Shown here: positions 1 through 5,440 of the stretch, in pieces
Layout: each line of letters opens with the position of its first letter
How positions within the stretch are numbered: the stretch's first letter is position 1
NCBI GenBank assembly: GCA_044450465.1
Contig: JBIOJB010000135.1
Span: 1-5,974 of the forward strand
Direction of reading: 5' to 3'
Source: JBIOJB01 sp044450465
GTDB taxonomy: Bacteria > Chloroflexota > Dormibacteria > Dormibacterales > Dormibacteraceae
DNA length: 5,974 nucleotides
Notes under the pieces: generated by a model
Database searches by the model: none
What the model saw: the letters and a program-made list of their open reading frames with translations, nothing else
What the model was told of the DNA's origin: nothing
Translations under genes and position numbers: made by a program

Positions 1-674
1 GCGGTGGTCGTCGTACCCGATTTCGCCACCACATTCCACCCAGTGCTGCCGTCCTTGGTGAGGGTCCAGTTGTAGAACACGGCGTCGGTGTTCCCGCCAA
101 GAGTGTCGTCCCACCAGGAGGCGATCAGCCACTTGCCGGTCCAGGTGATCGATGGGTCCTGTCGGCCAGAGGTGAGGCTTCCTGGCACTGTCGCCACTGC
201 TGACCAGGTGAAATTGGTGCCGTCGTATATGCCGTACTGAACCTGTTCCTGAAGCGCACCCCCGGTCAACTCGCTGCCGATTCCAATCCAGATCTCGGTC
301 GAGTTGGTGCTCGGCAAGGTGTAGAACGTCACCTCGCTTCCATGGAGAATGCTGCCCACCTGGGTTGAGCTCGGTGTTGCCGACGTTGGATTGGTCACAT
401 GCTTGATGATTCCCTGGCCCGGTCCAGTCGGGTCGTAGTAGCCGACCAGCAGCGAACCGTCGTGAAGGTAGGCCACCTTGTCCGCCGCCGAATGCTGGAA
501 GGCCCGCGAATCGCTCGAGCTTCCAACGCTGGTGCTGCCGGCAGCTGATACGGCAATGGGCGTGCCAAAGACAACTGCGAGAGTTCCAACCAGAAAGGCA
601 CCGAGCGCCCCGGTGCGCAAAACGCGATGCCGGAGGCTATCTATCGGCCGCTGGCTGTCTGATCTGTTAGTCAT
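1..674 (-). CDS. Exported protein of unknown function with signal peptide, partial
   Basis: I do not recognise the family. Reading the minus strand from ATG at 674 gives 224 open codons up to the window edge, so the C-terminus is missing. The N-terminus is a Sec-type signal peptide: a basic stretch (RHRVLRTG, residues 15-22), a hydrophobic core at about 23-37, and likely cleavage after AVSA at 41-44. The mature part is rich in Ser, Thr, Gly, Trp and Tyr, with alternating short beta-like segments (LLVGYYDP, EIWIGIG, VQYGIYDG, WLIASWWDD, AVFYNWTLTKDG). This looks like a secreted all-beta repeat protein such as a beta-propeller. TKDGSTGW is only a loose echo of a sialidase Asp box. TAA lies just upstream, so the start is ATG 674 or the adjoining TTG 677; neither has a clear Shine-Dalgarno. 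Sampled 60-base lines here are 55-62% GC by hand count, against 67-68% for two lines in the flippase and polymerase genes. Coding sense is well supported; function is not. Confidence 0.8.
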   Translation of the reverse strand, partial: MTNRSDSQRPIDSLRHRVLRTGALGAFLVGTLAVVFGTPIAVSAAGSTSVGSSSDSRAFQHSAADKVAYLHDGSLLVGYYDPTGPGQGIIKHVTNPTSATPSSTQVGSILHGSEVTFYTLPSTNSTEIWIGIGSELTGGALQEQVQYGIYDGTNFTWSAVATVPGSLTSGRQDPSITWTGKWLIASWWDDTLGGNTDAVFYNWTLTKDGSTGWNVVAKSGTTTT

Positions 675-923
675 CAATTAACCCATGTGTGAAGCGGACG
701 TGGACACATCGGGCTCGACCGTAATGTCGGACCGCACCCAGCGTCAACGGGTACATCAGTCCCCCCGAAACCGACCGTCACAAGCGGCCGGGACATGCGC
801 CCATTGAGGGCCCGGCGAATACCCAAAACCGCCTTATCGAGCCACGAGCGCGCCACGAGAAACGACTCGTCGGGAGGGCAGGATCAAGTCCCTGCCGATG
901 GCGAAACCGACAGCTGCGAACGG
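675..923. other. Intergenic region between flippase gene and exported-protein gene
   Basis: I find no convincing gene in these 249 bases. The region holds the promoter candidate at 718-747 and two short stem-loops. One, at 685-709 (arms ATGTGT and ACACAT, 13-base loop), would lie in the leader of the exported-protein mRNA. The other, at 877-896, sits just past the flippase stop. A 60-codon minus frame from GTG 856 ends in a TGATG overlap with the start of the next gene, but it has no ribosome binding site and an unconvincing composition, so I do not call it. Confidence 0.6.
718..747 (-). promoter_or_regulatory. Sigma-70/HrdB-type promoter candidate for the exported-protein gene
   Basis: On the minus strand, TTGACG at 747-742 (5 of 6 to TTGACA) is followed after 18 bases by TACGGT at 723-718, which fits the TAnnnT form of -10 elements common in high-GC actinobacteria. 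Transcription would start near 711, leaving a leader of about 37 bases before ATG 674. The position and 18-base spacing fit a housekeeping promoter, but this is a by-eye match without a start-site map. Confidence 0.45.
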
Positions 924-933
924 CTACGCCGTT
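877..933 (-). terminator. Weak stem-loops at and after the flippase stop codon
   Basis: Two perfect 6-base inverted repeats follow each other on the minus strand. The first is AACGGC-TAC-GCCGTT (plus-strand reading, 919-933) and overlaps the flippase TAG stop at 926-924. The second, GGCAGG with CCTGCC and an 8-base loop, lies at 877-896. Neither is followed by a T-run, so they are not textbook intrinsic terminators. They could be a Rho-type or attenuating structure at the end of the polymerase-flippase transcript, or chance in GC-rich DNA. Confidence 0.25.
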
Positions 934-2222
934 AACCGTTCGACCACCGGCTGCGGGGTGCCAGCCGCCGGCGTTGATCGCATCACATGGCGATACCAAG
1001 CGACCAGGGCGAGGGTGGTCGTGAGGTAGGCCGCGCTCGAGGCGATCGCCGCTCCGACGGCTCCCAGGCGCGGGATCAGGACCAGGTCCAGGACGATGGT
1101 CACCATCACGCCCATCCCTGCGGCCAGAGAATTGAGTCCGGGGCGCCCTCGACCGAACATGAAGGCCGTGATAACGCCGGCGGCGCCCTCGGCTGCGAGC
1201 CCGACCAGGAGGATCTGGGCCGGCACGACCGCGCCGTCAAAAGTGCTGCCGAAGAGCAACGGGACCACGACGCCCGACCCGAGGGCAAGGAACAGCGCAC
1301 CGGACGCCGTGACGGCGAGGGCGCGCGGAATCATCCGACGGGCCAGGCTCGCGGCCCCGGCCGCGTCCGATGTGGCGAAGCGGGGGTAGAGCACCCAGTT
1401 GGCGGCGATCGGCACCACGCGTACGACCTCGGCGTATTTCGCGGCCACCGCATAGATTCCGAGCGCCGCCGGCCCGGCGATCGCCGCGACAAATATGAAA
1501 TTGAGTCGGAGGTTGAACAGCGTCAGCAGGCTGCCCATCTGGCCGCGGGTGCCGAACGTGTAGATGCGCCGAGCCATCTCGGCCGAAGGCCTGGACAGCT
1601 TGACCAGGAAGCCTCGACGAAGCAGCCTGGTCCAAGCGAACACGCCGGTCGCGGTGTCGGCAAGCAGCAGGGCTCCGATGATCGCCAGCATGCCACCGAC
1701 GTGCGCGACGAGCAACAGCGCGTACGCGGGGAGGAACATGAGCTCCTCGAAGAGGATGGTGCGGTTGCTGCCTGAGAGGTCGTGCATGCCTTGCGCTGCA
1801 GCCTTGCCGGTGATCACAAAAAGCCGCAGCGCAACCCGGATCGCGACCAGTGCCACCAGGCCCCCTGTCAGCTCTTTGAAGAACACTCGCTGCAGCAGCG
1901 GTGTCGCGGCCAGCCAGATGGCTGCGCCGGCCAGGGAGCTGACGAGTGCGATCACCAGGACGGTTGATCGCACTCGTTCGTCGTCGCGAGTTGGCCCAGC
2001 CATGAAATAGGTAAGTGAGCCCGCAAGCCCACCTGAGATCACCACGGCCACCAACCACGGAAGGATTCGAATCAGCGCGTAGTCGCCCACCGCGACCGGG
2101 CCACCGACGCGGGCAACCCACAGCGTCGCGATGCCGAGCGCGACCATGGAGCCGCCCAGTGCCACGACGTTCTCCGTGAACGGCTGCCGAGCCCGGCGAG
2201 CCAGCAGAGCGAAACGGCTCAC
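924..2222 (-). CDS. Polysaccharide flippase, Wzx/MATE-like (MOP superfamily)
   Basis: This is an integral membrane protein of the oligosaccharide-lipid flippase group. The family moves undecaprenyl-diphosphate-linked repeat units from the inner to the outer face of the cytoplasmic membrane. The 432 residues are hydrophobic throughout, consistent with 12-14 membrane helices and the usual Wzx length. Typical signs are a basic N-terminus followed by a first helix (MVALGIATLWVARVG), the central LGIYAVAAKYAEVVRVVP, and the C-terminal LVLIPRLGAVGAAIASS, which matches the family's LIPxxGxxGAA signature. I chose GTG 2222 over the longer TTG 2237 because GTG shares GTGA with the upstream polymerase stop and has GGGGA (2235-2231) 8 bases before it; the TTG has no such site. 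The gene is therefore translationally coupled to, and in one operon with, the polymerase gene. Substrate cannot be read from sequence. I am sure of the family and moderately sure of the Wzx role. Confidence 0.9.
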   Translation of the reverse strand: MSRFALLARRARQPFTENVVALGGSMVALGIATLWVARVGGPVAVGDYALIRILPWLVAVVISGGLAGSLTYFMAGPTRDDERVRSTVLVIALVSSLAGAAIWLAATPLLQRVFFKELTGGLVALVAIRVALRLFVITGKAAAQGMHDLSGSNRTILFEELMFLPAYALLLVAHVGGMLAIIGALLLADTATGVFAWTRLLRRGFLVKLSRPSAEMARRIYTFGTRGQMGSLLTLFNLRLNFIFVAAIAGPAALGIYAVAAKYAEVVRVVPIAANWVLYPRFATSDAAGAASLARRMIPRALAVTASGALFLALGSGVVVPLLFGSTFDGAVVPAQILLVGLAAEGAAGVITAFMFGRGRPGLNSLAAGMGVMVTIVLDLVLIPRLGAVGAAIASSAAYLTTTLALVAWYRHVMRSTPAAGTPQPVVERLTA

Positions 2223-3496
2223 CTTCGCTGTCCCCAAAGGTACAGCGCCGCGAGAACGGCAAAGAGGGCCCAGACGTGCCGGAAATGGAGGATCTGGTAG
2301 TACGACGCTGATACCGCCAGCCCCAAAACACCGCCGACCAGAGCAGCCTTTCCTGGAAACAGCTCCGCAAAATCAGGCGCCAGCGGCCTGGCGGCCACGT
2401 TCCACGTACGGACCCCAATCGAGCCGATCAGCAGGAGCATCCCGAACGCACCGAGGACGCCGCGCTCCACGAGCGATTCGATGTAGTCGTCGTGGGTCTG
2501 GTATGCGTACGGAGCAAGCTGGGTCAGCAGCAGCGGCTTGGTCGAGTTTGGACCCAGACCCCAAGGAACACCCTGCTGGAAGAGCCCGATCGTCTCCTGG
2601 ATCAGCCACGCGCGTTCCTGCGCGCTCTGCGAGCTGCGGCCGATCGAGTCGCGCAGCAGCGGCTGACCGCTGTTCTTGGCCCATTCCTCAATCGGCAGCA
2701 CCTGGAGCGCCGTAAACCCGACGATTCCAAGCAACACGGCGGCGCAAAGTCCGGCCACGAGTGGCATCGGCCCCCACCTGCGGCGCACAAATGCCACGGC
2801 CACCACCGCGGATCCCACGGCAAACGACAGCAGGCCGCCGTTGGATCCGGTCAACCCGAGCCCGACCAGCAGGGCGATGAAGACCATCGCTCGCAGGGTG
2901 CGCCGGCGCGGGGTCTGCGTGGCCATGACCACCATCAGCGCAACGAAAAAGTAGTTCGCAGCGTAGTTGGGGTCGCCAAAAGTCAGCGATGCGCGGACAC
3001 CCGTGCGCTGTGTTATGCCGGCCAGGCTCAGATTGCCCGTCGCGACCGCGCCGGCGAGCAATACGGCCCAACCGAAGGCGCTCCAGGTCCAGGCTCGGAG
3101 GAGCCACCGGAAGGCGGCGGGCGAGCGAGCCACATTGACAATGACGCCGCACCAGGCGAGGAGCATGAGGTCCTGGACGATCGCCAGCAAGCCGTTGTCC
3201 GGCAGCGGTCCAGCCAGTGAAGCGACCGCGCCGCCAATCATGATCAGCCCGACCGCCAGGGCATAAGGGAGCCGCAGCTCCTGACGCGCGTATCCGGCCC
3301 AGAACAGAGTCGCGCCGATGCTCAGCGCGATCGCGACGTCCACGGGCGACGTGTTGCCCGGCCCTGAAGGCTTGAGGAAGGGCAGCAGGGCCACGGCAGC
3401 AGCAACCGGTGCCAGCACCAGCCATGGCACGGTCGGCGCCCGGGCCGGTATCGACGCCGGCGGCCAACGCCTGGCGATTGGTGGTGACGCGATCAT
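2219..3496 (-). CDS. O-antigen polymerase/ligase family membrane protein (Wzy/WaaL-like)
   Basis: A 425-residue polytopic membrane protein of the Wzy_C/O-antigen ligase type. Members join lipid-linked glycan units into polymer (Wzy) or transfer finished glycan to an acceptor (WaaL) on the outer side of the membrane. Hydrophobic segments run along residues 25-40, 52-68, 77-95, 104-121, 138-153, 178-191, 202-214, 218-236, 246-265, 347-362 and 386-421. They are interrupted by one long outer loop at about 265-345. Family-type motifs are GDPNYAANYF (174-183), TGSNGGLLSF (216-225), ERAWLIQ (294-300), GLGPN (313-317) and THDDYIESLVERGVLG (334-349). H335 in the last motif sits where the loop histidine of WaaL-type enzymes is found. 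ATG 3496 has GGGAG (3508-3504) at 7 bases, so the start is secure. It is the first gene of a two-gene operon with the flippase. Being beside a flippase favours polymerase over ligase, but sequence alone does not settle it. Confidence 0.88.
   Translation of the reverse strand: MIASPPIARRWPPASIPARAPTVPWLVLAPVAAAVALLPFLKPSGPGNTSPVDVAIALSIGATLFWAGYARQELRLPYALAVGLIMIGGAVASLAGPLPDNGLLAIVQDLMLLAWCGVIVNVARSPAAFRWLLRAWTWSAFGWAVLLAGAVATGNLSLAGITQRTGVRASLTFGDPNYAANYFFVALMVVMATQTPRRRTLRAMVFIALLVGLGLTGSNGGLLSFAVGSAVVAVAFVRRRWGPMPLVAGLCAAVLLGIVGFTALQVLPIEEWAKNSGQPLLRDSIGRSSQSAQERAWLIQETIGLFQQGVPWGLGPNSTKPLLLTQLAPYAYQTHDDYIESLVERGVLGAFGMLLLIGSIGVRTWNVAARPLAPDFAELFPGKAALVGGVLGLAVSASYYQILHFRHVWALFAVLAALYLWGQRR
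2231..2235 (-). promoter_or_regulatory. Ribosome binding site deciding the flippase start
   Basis: GGGGA on the minus strand lies 8 bases before GTG at 2222-2220, inside the last codons of the polymerase gene (its W-G-Q-R-R end). It favours the short start with the GTGA overlap and argues against TTG 2237. Confidence 0.6.
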
Positions 3497-3525
3497 CTCT
3501 GTGCTCCCGCGGGCGGATGGTGGGA

Positions 3526-3541
3526 GCGGAAGGACTTCCGC
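3526..3541. repeat. Palindrome GCGGAAG-GA-CTTCCGC, possible operator or leader hairpin
   Basis: Two perfect 7-base arms flank a 2-base centre, 30 bases upstream of the polymerase ATG. It lies just downstream of the weak TATAGG -10 candidate, where a repressor could block initiation. Transcribed on the minus strand it could instead fold as a 6-base-pair stem with a 4-base loop in the polymerase leader, just upstream of the ribosome binding site at 3504-3508. I cannot name a binding protein. Confidence 0.45.
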
Positions 3542-3660
3542 GCGCGCCTATACGCACAGAGCGTTGTTCTTACTGTCGTTGCCCTTTCGCCTGCCGCTCC
3601 CTTCAGAGTTCGATCCTGCGTGAGCCGAAGGCGGACGCCAATAGGCTGGGCAGGCGCGAG

Positions 3661-3676
3661 TAGGACGTGCGTCCTA
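3661..3676. repeat. Palindrome TAGGACG-TG-CGTCCTA, possible operator
   Basis: Two perfect 7-base arms flank a 2-base centre, ending 48 bases before the chosen GTG start of the lipoprotein gene. A 16-base dyad of this shape is typical of sites for dimeric helix-turn-helix regulators. It lies just downstream of the TAGGCT -10 candidate at 3642-3647. If the longer start at 3620 were used, the dyad would fall inside the coding region, which is less natural. No regulator gene is in the window. Confidence 0.45.
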
Positions 3677-3724
3677 GCGACCTGGGCGCGCAATCCCTTG
3701 CTTCGCGAATCGAGTGCTGGTACC

Positions 3725-4702
3725 GTGGCGGCCGGTTTGCGATCAAGTGCCCGCTGTGCGGCCGCGGCAGTGCTGCTCTTGGTCCTGGCTGCGACCGCAT
3801 GTTTGCCGGCGAATCCGAGGGCCGGGACTGATCCCGCCGTGACCACGACGTGGCCGGCGTCGTTCATCCGGGGCACCTACGGGCGCGACGCCACGTGCCA
3901 GCCACCCGGCTATCGCGACGACAACGGCTGCTATTTCGGGACCGGTTTGTCGGCCATGAAGGCGGCCGGCTTCAATGCGGTTCAGGCCGAACCGTACCCG
4001 GGCGCCCTCGCTGCTCTGAGCAGTGCCGGCCTGAAAGCGATCGTCTGGGTCGGAGGATGGAAAAAGGCAACCTGCGTTTGGGACCTCTCCGACTCCCAGC
4101 TGACCGCCACCATCAACTCGGTCAAAGGCAGCCCGGCTCTCTTGATGTACTACCTCGCCGACGAGCCGCTCCTATCGTCGTGCCCGAACGCTCCGGCCGC
4201 ATTCGCCGCGCGAACCGCCCTCGTGCATCAGCTTGACCCAGGCTCAAGTACGTTCACTTTGATCCAGGACTGGGATGGCGGTCCCGTGAACTACTCTGCC
4301 TGGAAAGGGGCTGTCGACATCCTCGGTTTCGACCTCTATCCATGCAGCTTCAAAAACGGTATCGATACCTCCGCCAAGCCCAAGACGCGTCAGCCCTGCG
4401 ACTTCAGCAATGTGACCGATGCCAACATCAGGCGCATCGAGGCGGCGCGAATCACGGGCTACATCGGCGTGATGCAGGACTTCCAGGACTGCTTCTACGA
4501 GCTGCCGACCAACAGCGATCTACGCACCCAGATGACGCACTGGCAGCAGCTCGCCGTGCACATGGCGGGCTATCTCATCTTTTCCTGGAACTTCACGGGC
4601 AACCCGTGCACATATGGCAGCCTGGGCCAGCAACTTGAAAACGTTGCAGGCAACGTCGCCGAGCTCAGCTACGACAACGCGCACTTTTTTCAGAGCACCT
4701 AG
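3725..4702 (+). CDS. Predicted lipoprotein with glycoside-hydrolase-like TIM barrel
   Basis: From GTG 3725 the protein has 325 residues. It opens with a lipoprotein signal: basic n-region, hydrophobic AAAAVLLLVLAATAC, and lipidation Cys26. A longer frame from GTG 3620 would add 35 arginine-rich residues that spoil the signal, so I prefer the short start, although its ribosome site is weak (GAG at 3712). The mature part lays out as eight strands of a TIM barrel: FIRGTYG (47-53), GFNAVQAE (82-89), GLKAIVWVGG (102-111), LLMYYLADEP (139-148), STFTLIQD (175-182), VDILGFDLYP (197-206), GYIGVMQDF (245-253) and GYLIFSWNF (282-290). E147 of the DEP motif sits where clan-A glycoside hydrolases carry their acid/base at strand 4. 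Strand 7 shows Q251-D252 rather than a clear nucleophile Glu. Eight cysteines (58, 69, 117, 153, 207, 225, 256, 295) suit disulfides outside the cell. It probably cleaves or binds the polysaccharide made by this locus. I cannot name a family, and activity is uncertain. Confidence 0.82.
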   Translation: MAAGLRSSARCAAAAVLLLVLAATACLPANPRAGTDPAVTTTWPASFIRGTYGRDATCQPPGYRDDNGCYFGTGLSAMKAAGFNAVQAEPYPGALAALSSAGLKAIVWVGGWKKATCVWDLSDSQLTATINSVKGSPALLMYYLADEPLLSSCPNAPAAFAARTALVHQLDPGSSTFTLIQDWDGGPVNYSAWKGAVDILGFDLYPCSFKNGIDTSAKPKTRQPCDFSNVTDANIRRIEAARITGYIGVMQDFQDCFYELPTNSDLRTQMTHWQQLAVHMAGYLIFSWNFTGNPCTYGSLGQQLENVAGNVAELSYDNAHFFQST

Positions 4703-4735
4703 CGCTGGCGGTGATATCTCTGATCAGCCGGCGCT
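4701..4735 (+). terminator. Stem-loop between convergent genes, terminator candidate
   Basis: Starting within the lipoprotein stop codon, 4701-4709 pairs with 4727-4735 over 9 base pairs (one U-G in the plus-strand RNA). After a 2-base bulge, TGAT (4712-4715) pairs with ATCA (4723-4726) around a 7-base loop. The structure is stronger in the plus-strand transcript; in the minus one the wobble becomes an A-C mismatch. It covers the last codons and stop of the convergent transferase gene. No T-run follows on either side, so it is not a standard intrinsic terminator, but placement between converging genes 21 bases apart fits transcription end. Confidence 0.4.
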
Positions 4736-5440
4736 GGCCAGTTGATCCCCCGCCGCGCTGACTGGTTGCGGCTTTGGCGGCTTGACAATCGGCAGCGACC
4801 GTGCCTCCAGCATCTCGGGCGGCTCTCTAAAGCTGCGTTTGCCCAATGTTGCCGCCACGATCACAAACAAGGTCCGGAACATGATCGCGACGTCATATCG
4901 GAAGGATGCTCGCCGCACGTAGACGAGGTCGAGGGCCAGCTTCACCGGCAGAAGCCGCTCCGCGTATGCGGATTCAGTATCGGGGCCCGTAAGGTGCGCC
5001 TCGCCATGGGTGAAGTTGTAGAGGCTGCCTGGGCTCGCGAGGCCCGGTCTCACCTCGAGTGTCGGCAGGTGCTCAGGGCGGTATAAGGCGGCCACCAATC
5101 GCGGATCCTCGGGCCTCGGACCTACGAGCGCCATCTCGCCTATCAGAACGTTGAACAGCTGCGGCAACTCGTCGATCTTGGAGCGCCGCAACAACCTTCC
5201 CAACGGAAACACGCGAGGATCGTGGCTTCCAGTGATCGCGCTTCCGACCTCACCGGCGACCGCCATGCTTCGAAACTTGAACATTGAAAATGGCCTCCCG
5301 TGCAGGCCGACCCGCCGCGCGCGGAAGAGCACTGGTCCGGGGCTGCTGGCGCGGATGGCAACGGCGACCAGCAGCATCAGCGGGCTCAGCACGATGAGCG
5401 CCGCCGTTGCGGCGCCGATGTCAAACAGCCGCCTTCCCAT
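4724..5440 (-). CDS. Initiating sugar transferase (PglC-like phosphoglycosyl transferase)
   Basis: A 238-residue member of the bacterial sugar transferase family (PF02397 type). These enzymes transfer a sugar phosphate from a UDP-sugar to undecaprenyl phosphate at the cytoplasmic face, starting lipid-linked glycan synthesis. One N-terminal hydrophobic segment (about 9-30) contains Ser19-Pro20, matching the helix-breaking Ser-Pro of the re-entrant helix in monotopic enzymes. The order of motifs is standard: SPGPVLF (33-39), FKFRSM (54-59), GRLLRRSKIDELPQL (81-95) with the catalytic Asp90-Glu91 pair, and MALVGPRP (103-110). RPGLASPGSLYN (131-142) replaces the more common RPGxTG block. There is no multi-helix N-terminal domain as in WbaP or WcaJ, so this is the short PglC class. 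A proline- and lysine-containing tail (about 206-238) extends past the usual end. ATG 5440 has GGGTGG 6 bases upstream and overlaps the deacetylase end by 20 bases, so the two are co-translated. The sugar cannot be read from sequence. Confidence 0.93.
   Translation of the reverse strand: MGRRLFDIGAATAALIVLSPLMLLVAVAIRASSPGPVLFRARRVGLHGRPFSMFKFRSMAVAGEVGSAITGSHDPRVFPLGRLLRRSKIDELPQLFNVLIGEMALVGPRPEDPRLVAALYRPEHLPTLEVRPGLASPGSLYNFTHGEAHLTGPDTESAYAERLLPVKLALDLVYVRRASFRYDVAIMFRTLFVIVAATLGKRSFREPPEMLEARSLPIVKPPKPQPVSAAGDQLASAG

Larger units (their letters stand above)
3497..3724. promoter_or_regulatory. Divergent regulatory region between polymerase and lipoprotein genes
   Basis: These 228 bases separate the minus-strand polymerase operon from the plus-strand lipoprotein gene and should hold both promoters. 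For the minus side, TATAGG (3552-3547) is a possible -10 about 50 bases before ATG 3496, with no good -35. For the plus side, TAGGCT (3642-3647) fits TAnnnT but also lacks a good -35. Two perfect 7-2-7 palindromes lie here, one near each gene, and are listed separately. I see no small gene or RNA in the region. Confidence 0.5.

Noticed and set aside
674..856. 60-codon minus-strand frame ending in a TGATG overlap with the exported-protein start
   Set aside because: GTG start without a ribosome binding site, no recognisable composition or motif, and the promoter candidate at 718-747 lies inside it.
987..1775. Long plus-strand open frame opposite the flippase gene
   Set aside because: Very rich in Arg, Gly, Asp, Glu and Gln with no hydrophobic pattern: the usual antisense shadow of a GC-rich membrane protein gene.
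1237..2418. Long minus-strand frame overlapping the flippase and polymerase genes
   Set aside because: Arginine-rich, low-sense translation in a shifted frame; the flippase and polymerase frames carry the real family motifs.
3605..3620. GTTCGATCC resembling a tRNA T-loop, a possible attachment-site remnant
   Set aside because: The flanking bases do not pair as a T-stem and no anticodon or acceptor stem can be found nearby.
3620..3724. N-terminal extension of the lipoprotein from GTG 3620
   Set aside because: It would put 35 arginine-rich residues before a complete lipoprotein signal and place a palindrome inside the coding region.
4702..4738. Direct repeat GCGCTGGC at 4702-4709 and 4731-4738
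   Set aside because: Explained by the stem-loop at 4701-4735 and short enough to be chance; no other sign of a mobile element.
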